This document shows positions 26,800 to 34,966 of a DNA stretch of 64,000 nt, in pieces. Numbering within the stretch: position 1 is the stretch's first letter; every line of letters begins with the position of its first letter. Under the pieces are notes generated by a model, which saw only the letters and a list, made by a program, of their open reading frames with translations, did not search any database and was not told where the DNA came from. This stretch comes from Streptomyces caelestis. GTDB taxonomy: Bacteria; Actinomycetota; Actinomycetes; Streptomycetales; Streptomycetaceae. Position numbers and translations under genes: made by a program. The stretch spans positions 124,001 through 188,000 of the forward strand of contig NZ_LGCN01000265.1 of NCBI RefSeq assembly GCF_001279005.1, given 5' to 3'.

Positions 26800-27085
26800 C
26801 GTTCCCCGTGGTCGTACGAGGCGCTGCCGGACAGGACAACGGCGTGCTGCTCTCCCTGGGCGAGGTCGAGTGGGACCGGGCCATGGGACGGGGCGCCTGG
26901 AGCGGCTGAAGCGCGCTGTGTCACTGCCGGCCGCTCGCGGGACCGACACGTCGGCCGTACGGCCCGCCTGCTACGGCGGGGCCGGGTTCACCGATGAGCC
27001 GAAGGCGGCGGAAAAGCGCGGTGAGGCCGTGCTCGTGGATCCGGAGCGGCTGTACCGCGGGAACTTCGGTGGAGGGTCCCGACAC
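26800..27085 (+). pseudogene. Frameshifted 3' remnant of an ATP-binding (DUF234-like) protein gene
   Basis: Two reading frames together give a recognisable C-terminus: one contains GQDNGVLLSLGEVEWDRAMG, the next frame LERLKRAVSLPAARGTDTSA, then RPACYGGAGFTDEPKAAEKR and AVLVDPERLYRG. This pattern (GEVKW-RAMG..LERL..., SGAGF, VLVDLxRLYxG) resembles the nuclease-like C-terminal domain of archaeal-type AAA ATPases with DUF234. The frame shifts near 26870-26890 and the N-terminal ATPase is absent. It occupies most of the gap between the glycine-rich protein and the yceI-like gene. Confidence 0.4.
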
Positions 27086-27248
27086 GGACGGCGTGGAGCC
27101 GACGATCCGGCCCGGGCGGCGGGGAGACGGTGAGGACGCGGTCTCGCCGGCCTCGTCGCCGCGGCCGGACAGGCGTCGGCCCGGACGCCTCGTCGGGCTC
27201 CGGGCCGCTACCGTGGTGAACTCGGGTGGCCCGAGGGGCCGGCGAGGC

Positions 27249-27857
27249 TCACGCCTGCTTGATCGCCGAGATGTCGAAGTTCAGCTTGATCTTGTCGGAG
27301 ACCAGGACGCCGCCCGTCTCCAGCGCCGCGTTCCAGGTCAGGCCCCACTCCGAGCGCAGGATCTCCGCCTTGCCCTCGAAGCCGACGCGCTCGTTGCCGA
27401 AGGGGTCCTTCGCGGCGCCGTTGAACTCCAGGTCGATGCTGAGCTGCTTGGTGGTGCCCAGGATGGTCAGGTCACCGGTGACGCGGTAGTCGTCGCCGCC
27501 GAGGGCCTCCGCCTTGGTGGTGCGGAAGGTCATCGTCGGGAACTCGTCCGTCTTGAAGAAGTCGGCGCTCTTCAGATGACCGTCACGGTCGGCGTTGCCC
27601 GTCTCGATGCTGTCCATCACCACGTCGATGGTGGCCGTGGACCTGGACGGGTCGGCGCCGTCCAGGTGCAGCGTGCCGGTGAAGTCCTGGAAGCTGCCCT
27701 TGACGTTGGTGACCATGGCGTGCCGGGCGACGAAGCCGAACGTGGAGTGCGCGGGGTCGATCGTGTACTCGCCGGTCAGCGCGGCCAGGTCAGGGTTCAC
27801 CGCGGAGCCGGTGGTCGCGGTGGCGGTCTCGTTGTCCTTGCGGCCGAAGATGCCCAT
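27249..27857 (-). CDS. YceI-family lipocalin-like protein
   Basis: 202-residue YceI protein: GEYTIDPAHSTFGFVARHAM begins the lipocalin-like barrel and LTWNAALETGGVLVSDKIKL ends it. YceI proteins bind isoprenoid lipids or amides; in actinobacteria they are often cytoplasmic and stress- or MarR-regulated, and no signal peptide is seen here. ATG at 27857 is preferred because AGGAGGAACATC directly precedes it; the longer frame from 27893 has no ribosome site. The upstream region has two operator-like inverted repeats. Confidence 0.88.
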   Translation of the reverse strand: MGIFGRKDNETATATTGSAVNPDLAALTGEYTIDPAHSTFGFVARHAMVTNVKGSFQDFTGTLHLDGADPSRSTATIDVVMDSIETGNADRDGHLKSADFFKTDEFPTMTFRTTKAEALGGDDYRVTGDLTILGTTKQLSIDLEFNGAAKDPFGNERVGFEGKAEILRSEWGLTWNAALETGGVLVSDKIKLNFDISAIKQA

Positions 27858-27881
27858 GATGTTCCTCCTGAAGGAATGACG

Positions 27882-27939
27882 TTTAATGTTCAACTAACCC
27901 GACGGGGTCCACCGTAGACCCATTCCCTTGAACATTCAA
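27882..27939. promoter_or_regulatory. Paired operator-like inverted repeats upstream of the yceI-like gene
   Basis: TTGAACATTCAA (27928-27939) is TTGAA/TTCAA around CA; TTTAATGTTCAA (27882-27893) is the same palindrome with one mismatch in one arm. Their centres are 46 bp apart and both lie in the yceI-like promoter/5' UTR. Sites of this form fit MarR/PadR-type dimers. No such regulator gene is adjacent. Confidence 0.5.
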
Positions 27940-28429
27940 CATGTATGGCGAAGATGGCGCGATCGGGCCGCCGCGCCGGGCGGTACCCGTCGGTCGCGCC
28001 TTCGGACGCGGTCCTGGTGGAGCCGGCGCGGCGTGGTGGGTGGGACGGCCGGGTGACGTGCCGGGAGTACGTCGCGCGGAGCGCCGCCCCCTCCCGGAGC
28101 GCCTGCCCGACGGCTCCGGCGGCACACCCCTCGATCCGACCGTCTCCTTCCGCGGCGACCGCGAACGGGGCGGGCCGCTCGCGCCGTACATCCGGTTCGT
28201 CACGCTCCGGCCGGTGCTCGGCCGGCCGGCGACGCGTTCGGCCGACCGCGCGGAGGACGTCTGCGCCCTCGCGCCGCGCCACCCGCGTCTCACCGCCCCT
28301 CACCACGACCGGCCCGATCCCGCACCGTCCCGGCGAATCCCGCGCCGGACGTCCGGGCAGCCGTGCGGTGAGCGCCTCCGCGTCCGGCCGCGCGGCCGCC
28401 GCCCACCACGGAAGAGCCCCGGTGGTCGG
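27940..28429. other. About 490 bases without a convincing gene
   Basis: Several overlapping reading frames cross this stretch on both strands, but none has a ribosome site, a recognisable domain or the codon third-position pattern of its neighbours. It may be a decayed gene; nothing more can be supported. Confidence 0.5.
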
Positions 28430-29929
28430 CTAGTCCGGTGTCCGGCCGGTCGGCGCGTCCCGCGCCGCTCCCCGGGTGTGGACGTACAGCGCGCGCCGGT
28501 CGCCGACGTCGAGGCGCTGGGGGAGCGGCAGCTCGTGGCGCACCGGCCGCGCGTGGTCGGCGAGTTGCCGGCGCGGGTTGTAGACCTGGTTGAACCTCCA
28601 CAGCATGCGGGCGAAGTTGGTCTGCCCGTGCAGCAGGTTGCGGCCGAGCACGCGCGCCGCGCCGAACGCCGTGCGCACCCCCAGGTGCTTGCGGTTGATG
28701 ACCGCCTGGGTCCGCACCAGTTCCTCGTAGAAGCGCCCCAGCGGCAGCGTGGTCGGCACCACCGCGTGCTGGATGTCGAAGAGGCGGTAGTCGCGGGTGG
28801 TGAGCCGGCGCGACTCGGTGTGCCAGATCTCCGTACCGGGGTACGGGGTCATCACGGTGAAGTGCACGATCTCCGGCACGGCCATCGCGAACTCCCGCAC
28901 CACGCGGAAGCGTTCCTCGTCCCAGGCCGGATCCACGATCAGGTTGATCGCGACCCTGATGCCGAGCCGGCGGGCCGTCTCCAGCGCCCTCAGGTTCTCG
29001 TCGGGGCTGATCCGCTTGCGGTACAGGTCGAGCCCTTCGGCGTCGATCGCCTCCATGCCGAGGAACATGTAGCGCAGCCCCAGCCGCGCCCACCGCTCGA
29101 ACACCTCGGGGTGGCGCAGCAGGACGTCGGAGCGGGTCTCCAGGTAGTACTTCTTGCGGATGCCGCGCCGCTCCACCTCGTCCGCGATGGCGTTCCCGTG
29201 CTCGGGCCGGATGAAGGCCACGTCGTCCACGATGAACACGTTGGGCTCGCGGATCCTCGCCAGGTCCTCCGCCGCCGCCTCGGGCGAGGCCTTGCGGTAG
29301 CTGCGGCCGTAGAACGTCCACGCCGAGCAGAACGAGCAGTCCCAGGGACAGCCCCGGGTGAACTCGATGGAGGCGCACGGATCGAGTTCGCCGATGAAGT
29401 AGCGGCGCCGGTTGCGCATCAGGTCACGGGCCGGGAGCGGAGCGTCGATGCCGTGCAGCATCAGCGGCGCGGGACCGCGCCCGGAAGCCGTGACGACGCC
29501 CGGCACGCCCTCCACCCCGCCGTCGCGTACCGCCTCCAGCAGCGGCGCGACCGCCGGTTCCCCCTCCCCGCGGACCACCGCGTCGACCGCGCCCTCCGCC
29601 TGCGCGACGACCTCCTCGGCGACGAACGAGACGCTGTGCCCGCCGAGGAACACGAAGCAGCCCGGCACCTCCCGCTTCACCCGCGCGGCCAGCGCGATCG
29701 CCTCGGGGATGTTCGCCAGGTAGTTCAGCGAGATGCCGAGCGCCTCCGGGCGGAAGGACCGCACCTCGTCGCGCAGCCGGTTCACGCCCAGCACCTGGAG
29801 GTCGACGACCCGGACCTCGTGACCGGCCGCACGGGCGGCGCCCGCCACCCGCTCCAGGCCCAGTGGTTCGAGCCGGAGGAAGATCTCGGAGTACATCAGG
29901 GCACTGGGGTGGACGAGCAGCAGACGCAT
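28430..29929 (-). CDS. hpnR: B12-binding radical SAM protein, HpnR-like hopanoid C-3 methylase
   Basis: 499-residue cobalamin-binding radical SAM protein. An N-terminal B12-binding Rossmann domain (MRLLLVHPSALMYSEIFLRL ... FVFLGGHSVSFVAEEVV ... VVRGEGEPAVAPLL) is followed by the radical SAM 4Fe-4S motif GCPWDCSFCSAW (CxxxCxxC) at about residues 205-216, and by FIVDDVAFIRPEHG, YYLETRSDVLLRHPEVF, TPYPGTEIWHTESRRLTTRD and a C-terminal GQTNFARMLWRFNQVYNPRR. Nearly every block matches HpnR, which methylates hopanoids at C-3 using SAM and methylcobalamin. No squalene/hopene genes are nearby, so substrate supply must come from elsewhere. ATG at 29929; divergent from an SDR gene. Confidence 0.75.
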   Translation of the reverse strand: MRLLLVHPSALMYSEIFLRLEPLGLERVAGAARAAGHEVRVVDLQVLGVNRLRDEVRSFRPEALGISLNYLANIPEAIALAARVKREVPGCFVFLGGHSVSFVAEEVVAQAEGAVDAVVRGEGEPAVAPLLEAVRDGGVEGVPGVVTASGRGPAPLMLHGIDAPLPARDLMRNRRRYFIGELDPCASIEFTRGCPWDCSFCSAWTFYGRSYRKASPEAAAEDLARIREPNVFIVDDVAFIRPEHGNAIADEVERRGIRKKYYLETRSDVLLRHPEVFERWARLGLRYMFLGMEAIDAEGLDLYRKRISPDENLRALETARRLGIRVAINLIVDPAWDEERFRVVREFAMAVPEIVHFTVMTPYPGTEIWHTESRRLTTRDYRLFDIQHAVVPTTLPLGRFYEELVRTQAVINRKHLGVRTAFGAARVLGRNLLHGQTNFARMLWRFNQVYNPRRQLADHARPVRHELPLPQRLDVGDRRALYVHTRGAARDAPTGRTPD

Positions 29930-30216
29930 GGTGACCTCGCCACGGAAGGCCGGACGGACCGGGCACGGAAGGGTCTCCCCTTCGTATCCCGGCACGCGCG
30001 GCCGCGTACCCGCCGTACGCCCGCCTGGCCGCATCCCGCGGCCCGCAGGAGTGGTCCCGCGGCGCGTCCGCACCGGCCCGGGGGGCCCGGACACCGCCCG
30101 CCGGCGGGGGGCCGGAGCGGACCGGGCGGACGGACTCCAGCGCTGGCGCGGTGCGCCGGGGTGGGGGTGTTCTGGATGACGAGGACCCGCAGCGACAGCG
30201 CATGGGAGACCGACTC

Positions 30217-31077
<861 letters not shown>

Positions 31078-31336
31078 GACCCCGGGGAGGAGCGGTCCGA
31101 CGGCACCGCTACGCTCCGGGGGGAGCGGGCCGACCCGAACGGGCGCACGTGCCCCCGTGAATGTGAGGCGGCTCTCAGATGACGTCTTTGTGCGACCCCT
31201 ACAAGCCGGATGCCCTCTGAGCAGTCGGAACGGCTGCATGTCGCCCGGGTTCTGTTCAGGGGTACCAGGAAAACACCCTGAGTACTGTGAGGTGTGGACG
31301 GCTCGCATTTACGGGTGGGCTTCGTAAGGTCACTAC

Positions 31337-32920
31337 ATGACCGTTTTGGATGAGGCGCCGGGTGAGCCGACCGACGCGCGCGGACGCGTGGCCGAACTGC
31401 ACGAGATCCGTGCCCAGGCACTGGCCGGCCCGAGCGAGAAGGCGACCCTGGCGCAGCACGCCAAGGGCAAGCTGACCGCGCGGGAGCGCATCGAACTGCT
31501 GCTGGACCCGGGGTCCTTCCGCGAGGTCGAGCAGCTGCGCCGACACCGGGCCACCGGCTTCGGTCTCGAGGAGAAGAAGCCGTACACGGACGGCGTGATC
31601 ACCGGCTGGGGCACCGTCGAGGGCCGCACGGTCTTCGTCTACGCCCATGACTTCCGGATCTTCGGCGGCGCGCTGGGCGAGGCCCACGCCACCAAGATCC
31701 ACAAGATCATGGACATGGCCATCGCGGCCGGCGCGCCGCTGGTCTCCCTGAACGACGGCGCCGGCGCCCGCATCCAGGAGGGCGTGTCGGCCCTCGCCGG
31801 GTACGGCGGCATCTTCCAGCGCAACACCAAGGCGTCCGGCGTCATCCCGCAGATCAGCGTGATGCTCGGCCCCTGTGCGGGCGGCGCGGCCTACAGCCCC
31901 GCCCTCACCGACTTCGTGTTCATGGTCCGCGACACCTCGCAGATGTTCATCACCGGCCCGGACGTCGTCAAGGCGGTCACCGGCGAGGAGATCACCCAGA
32001 ACGGCCTGGGCGGCGCGGACGTGCACGCCGAGACCTCCGGCGTCTGCCACTTCGCCTACGACGACGAGGAGACGTGCATCCACGAGGTGCGCTACCTCCT
32101 CTCCCTGCTCCCGCAGAACAACCGGGAGAACCCGCCGCGCGTGGAGTGCTCCGACGAGGCGGAGCGCCGCAGCGACGTCCTGCTGGACCTGGTCCCCGCC
32201 GACGGCAACCGGCCGTACGACATGACCAAGGTCATCGAGGAGATCGTCGACGACGGCGAGTACCTGGAGGTCCACGAGCGCTGGGCGCGCAACATCATCT
32301 GCGCCCTGGCCCGGATGGACGGCCAGGTCGTCGGCATCGTCGCCAACCAGCCGCAGTCGCTGGCGGGCGTGCTGGACATCGAGGCGTCCGAGAAGGCCGC
32401 CCGCTTCGTCCAGATGTGCGACGCCTTCAACATCCCGATCCTCACCTTCCTGGACGTCCCCGGCTTCCTCCCGGGCGTCGACCAGGAGCACGGCGGCATC
32501 ATCCGCCACGGCGCGAAGCTGCTGTACGCGTACTGCAACGCCACGGTGCCGCGGATCTCGCTGATCCTGCGCAAGGCGTACGGCGGTGCCTACATCGTCA
32601 TGGACAGCCAGTCCATCGGCGCCGATCTGACGTACGCCTGGCCGACGAACGAGATCGCGGTGATGGGCGCGGAGGGTGCGGCCAACGTCATCTTCCGCCG
32701 CCAGATCGCCGAGGCCGAGGACCCCGACGCCATGCGGGCCCGCATGGTCAAGGAGTACAAGTCCGAGCTGATGCACCCGTACTACGCGGCCGAGCGCGGT
32801 CTGGTCGACGACGTGATCGACCCCGCCGAGACCCGTGAGGTGCTGATCCGTTCGCTGGCGATGCTGCAGACCAAGCACGCCGACCTGCCGTCCCGCAAGC
32901 ACGGCAACCCGCCGCAGTAA
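31337..32920 (+). CDS. accB: Acyl-CoA carboxylase beta (carboxyltransferase) subunit
   Basis: 527-residue carboxyltransferase subunit of acetyl-/propionyl-CoA carboxylase. Crotonase-type oxyanion-hole motifs are visible: GVISVM-type PQISVMLGPCAGGAAYSPAL in the N-terminal half and ILTFLDVPGFLPGVDQEHGG with LRKAYGGAYIVMDSQSIGAD in the C-terminal half. It makes malonyl- or methylmalonyl-CoA with a biotinylated alpha subunit encoded elsewhere. The immediately following epsilon subunit identifies it as the AccB type of S. coelicolor nomenclature rather than PccB. ATG at 31337 with AAGG upstream; 259-base upstream region holds the promoter. Confidence 0.93.
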   Translation: MTVLDEAPGEPTDARGRVAELHEIRAQALAGPSEKATLAQHAKGKLTARERIELLLDPGSFREVEQLRRHRATGFGLEEKKPYTDGVITGWGTVEGRTVFVYAHDFRIFGGALGEAHATKIHKIMDMAIAAGAPLVSLNDGAGARIQEGVSALAGYGGIFQRNTKASGVIPQISVMLGPCAGGAAYSPALTDFVFMVRDTSQMFITGPDVVKAVTGEEITQNGLGGADVHAETSGVCHFAYDDEETCIHEVRYLLSLLPQNNRENPPRVECSDEAERRSDVLLDLVPADGNRPYDMTKVIEEIVDDGEYLEVHERWARNIICALARMDGQVVGIVANQPQSLAGVLDIEASEKAARFVQMCDAFNIPILTFLDVPGFLPGVDQEHGGIIRHGAKLLYAYCNATVPRISLILRKAYGGAYIVMDSQSIGADLTYAWPTNEIAVMGAEGAANVIFRRQIAEAEDPDAMRARMVKEYKSELMHPYYAAERGLVDDVIDPAETREVLIRSLAMLQTKHADLPSRKHGNPPQ

Positions 32921-32934
32921 GGGAGACGCACCCC

Positions 32935-33123
32935 ATGAGCACACCTGACATCCGTGTCGAGAAGGGGCACGCCGGGCCGGAGGAGGTCGCCGCGATCACG
33001 GCGATCCTGCTGGCCAGGGCCGCCGTGCAGCCGGCGGCCCCGGCTCACCGCGGGCGCGCCCGCGCCGGCTGGCGCCGCCTGGAACGCGAGCCGGGCTTCC
33101 GCGCCCCCCACAGCTGGCGCTGA
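32935..33123 (+). CDS. accE: Acyl-CoA carboxylase epsilon subunit
   Basis: 62-residue protein IRVEKGHAGPEEVAAITAIL ... ending WRRLEREPGFRAPHSWR, the typical actinobacterial epsilon subunit that docks on the beta subunit and raises carboxylase activity. ATG at 32935, 14 bases after accB, preceded by AGGGAGACGCACCCC; co-transcribed. Confidence 0.93.
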   Translation: MSTPDIRVEKGHAGPEEVAAITAILLARAAVQPAAPAHRGRARAGWRRLEREPGFRAPHSWR

Positions 33124-33136
33124 CCTCATCGACGAG

Positions 33137-33170
33137 AAGGGCCCCTCCACACAAGGAGGGGCCCTTTCTT
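33137..33170 (+). terminator. accBE terminator
   Basis: Perfect 12-bp stem AAGGGCCCCTCC (33137-33148) with GGAGGGGCCCTT (33155-33166), then TCTT. It lies 13 bases after accE and separates it from the convergent conservon. Confidence 0.9.
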
Positions 33171-33177
33171 GCAACCC

Positions 33178-33294
33178 GGTCGGGGCAACGCCCCCAGGGG
33201 CGCGGGGAACTGCGCGACAGGCCACGGACTGCCCGCACCCGGCATGCGACAGCCCCCGGCAGCCCAGTGGCCGCAGGGGGCGTCGCGCAGACCG
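33178..33294. repeat. Second type of Streptomyces intergenic repeat
   Basis: Contains CAGGGGCGCGGGGAACTGCG followed by CGAC, a phrase I know as a frequent intergenic repeat core in Streptomyces genomes. It is flanked by GGGGC/GCCCC-type inverted segments and lies between convergent genes. It is unrelated to the repeat at 59865. Confidence 0.5.
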
Positions 33295-33304
33295 GCGGTA
33301 GCCG

Positions 33305-33886
33305 CTAGCGGAGGCGGGCCATCAGGGCGTGCTCCACGAGGGTGATCAGCGCCGACTTCGCGTCGGCACGGTGCCGCGCGTCGGTGGTGATGATCGGGGT
33401 GTCGGGGCCGATCTGCAGCGCCTCCCGGACCTCGTCCGGCTGGTACGGCTGCTGGCCGTCGAACCCGTTGAGGGCGATCACGAAGGGAAGACCCGAGTTC
33501 TCGAAGTAGTCGACCGCCGGGAAGCAGTCGGCGAGACGCCGGGTGTCCACCAGCACGATCGCGCCGATGGCGCCGCGCACCAGGTCGTCCCACATGAACC
33601 AGAAGCGGTCCTGGCCGGGCGTGCCGAACAGGTACAGGATCAGGTCCTGGTCCAGGGTGATGCGGCCGAAGTCCATGGCGACCGTCGTGGTCGTCTTGTC
33701 CCCGGTGTGGGTGAGGTCGTCGATGCCTGCTGAAGCAGACGTCATGACGGCCTCCGTGCGCAGCGGGTTGATCTCCGAAACGGCCCCGACGAACGTGGTC
33801 TTGCCCACGCCGAAGCCACCCGCCACCACGATCTTCGCCGAGGTGGTGGAGCGGGAAGGACCGCCGCTAGAGCTTGCGAAGTCCAC
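33305..33886 (-). CDS. cvnD2: Conservon small GTPase CvnD (cvn2)
   Basis: 193-residue Ras-like GTPase of the conservon type. G1 is VVAGGFGVGKTTFVGAV, G3 GTPGQDRFWFMWDDL, and the usual NKxD reads LNGFD. Conservon complexes couple a membrane sensor-kinase-like protein to this GTPase in a eukaryote-like signalling unit. GTG start; the first 20 bases overlap the cvnC stop region, so the two are translationally coupled. Very similar to the second copy at 38628, including TSASAGIDDLTHTGDKTTTT. The cvn2 number follows the S. coelicolor order and is tentative. Confidence 0.92.
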   Translation of the reverse strand: MDFASSSGGPSRSTTSAKIVVAGGFGVGKTTFVGAVSEINPLRTEAVMTSASAGIDDLTHTGDKTTTTVAMDFGRITLDQDLILYLFGTPGQDRFWFMWDDLVRGAIGAIVLVDTRRLADCFPAVDYFENSGLPFVIALNGFDGQQPYQPDEVREALQIGPDTPIITTDARHRADAKSALITLVEHALMARLR

Positions 33887-34448
33887 TGAGCACCCTTTCG
33901 AGCAGTGTCACGTCTGGCTGGCCGCCGGCGCTCTCGTCGCCGCCGGGCTGATGGATGGCGACCAGTCCCGCCTCCGCCAAGTCGGCGACGAGGATCCTGG
34001 CCACGCCGAGAGGGATGGTCAGCAGGGCCGAGATCTCGGCCACCGACTTGATCTCCCGGCAGAGGTTGCAGATCCGCTGATGCTCGGGCAACTGGCCCTG
34101 CATCTGGTGCGGCTGCGCGGTGGTGTGCACCAGCGCCTCGATGGCGAGCTGGTACCGCGGCCTGGTGCGGCCGCCCGTCATCGCGTACGGGCGCACCAGG
34201 GGATTGTTCGACGCCCCGGCGGGCGTCGGTTCGGGTGCTCGGCGCTGCGGCTGCACCGGCTGGACGCGCGGGGTGTGCGGGGCGTGCGGCTGGTCGTACG
34301 GCGAAGGGCCGGGGCCCTGCGGCGCGTACGGCTGCTGGTGGTTCGGGGCGGAAGGGTAGCCGTACCCACTCTGGACGCCGTCGTTCTGGCCCTGCGCAGG
34401 ACCGTACGACCAGTCGCCCACGGATGAACCGCCTGGGGGTGTTGCCAC
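33867..34448 (-). CDS. cvnC2: Conservon DUF742 protein CvnC (cvn2)
   Basis: 193-residue protein. The first about 85 residues are a Pro/Gln/Tyr-rich disordered segment; the rest is the DUF742 domain (LVRPYAMTGGRTRPRYQLAI, CNLCREIKSVAEISALLTIP, ARILVADLAEAGLV), a winged-helix-like fold found only in conservons and relatives. GTG start with GGAGGAGAAA directly upstream. The copy in the other conservon lacks most of the disordered segment. Confidence 0.92.
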   Translation of the reverse strand: MATPPGGSSVGDWSYGPAQGQNDGVQSGYGYPSAPNHQQPYAPQGPGPSPYDQPHAPHTPRVQPVQPQRRAPEPTPAGASNNPLVRPYAMTGGRTRPRYQLAIEALVHTTAQPHQMQGQLPEHQRICNLCREIKSVAEISALLTIPLGVARILVADLAEAGLVAIHQPGGDESAGGQPDVTLLERVLSGLRKL

Positions 34449-34542
34449 TTTCTCCTCCTCCGGCTGTGCCTCGCACCCGTCACTGTGGAGCCGCGTCCCG
34501 AAACCTTACGGCCCCGGGACGCCACAACGCACCGTCCGTCCT

Positions 34543-34965
34543 TCAGTTGAGAAGGCTCCCCTGGAGCTCCGCTCGAAGATCCGGCGTCAGGACCGTACCG
34601 GCCCGGTCGACCAGAAGGGCCATCTCGTACCCGATGAGGCCGATGTCCGCCTCCGGATGTGCGAGAACCGCGAGCGACGAACCATCGGAAATGGACATGA
34701 TGAACAGGAATCCCCGCTCCATCTCCACAACCGTCTGGTTCACGCTGCCGCCCTCGAAGATCCGGGAGGCGCCTGCCGTCAGAGACGTCAGACCGGAGGC
34801 GACGGCCGCGAGCTGGTCGGCGCGATCACGGGGAAAGCCTTCGGACATCGCCAGAAGGAGTCCGTCGGCGGAGACCACCACCGTGTGGGACACCCCCGGG
34901 GTGTTGTCCACGAAGTTGGTGATCAACCAGTTCAGGTTCTGTGCCGCCTGGCTCATCGGGCTCAC
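34543..34965 (-). CDS. cvnB2: Conservon roadblock/LC7 protein CvnB (cvn2)
   Basis: 140-residue roadblock/LC7 domain protein (AAQNLNWLITNFVDNTPGVS, HTVVVSADGLLLAMSEG). Such proteins act as GTPase-activating or scaffold partners of MglA-like GTPases; CvnB is expected to link CvnA and CvnD. GTG at 34965 has AGGAG 7 bases upstream and lies one base from the cvnA stop. The first internal ATG (34956) is an alternative. Confidence 0.92.
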   Translation of the reverse strand: MSPMSQAAQNLNWLITNFVDNTPGVSHTVVVSADGLLLAMSEGFPRDRADQLAAVASGLTSLTAGASRIFEGGSVNQTVVEMERGFLFIMSISDGSSLAVLAHPEADIGLIGYEMALLVDRAGTVLTPDLRAELQGSLLN

Positions 34966-34966
34966 A

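Noticed and set aside
27941..28430. Possible divergent regulator gene opposite yceI
   Set aside because: No frame shows an HTH, ribosome site or coding bias, so no gene is called.
31139..31158. ACGGGCGCACGTGCCCCCGT near-palindrome upstream of accB
   Set aside because: Symmetric at 18 of 20 positions, but GC-rich palindromes of this size are common after genes here, and it may just be the end of the SDR transcript.
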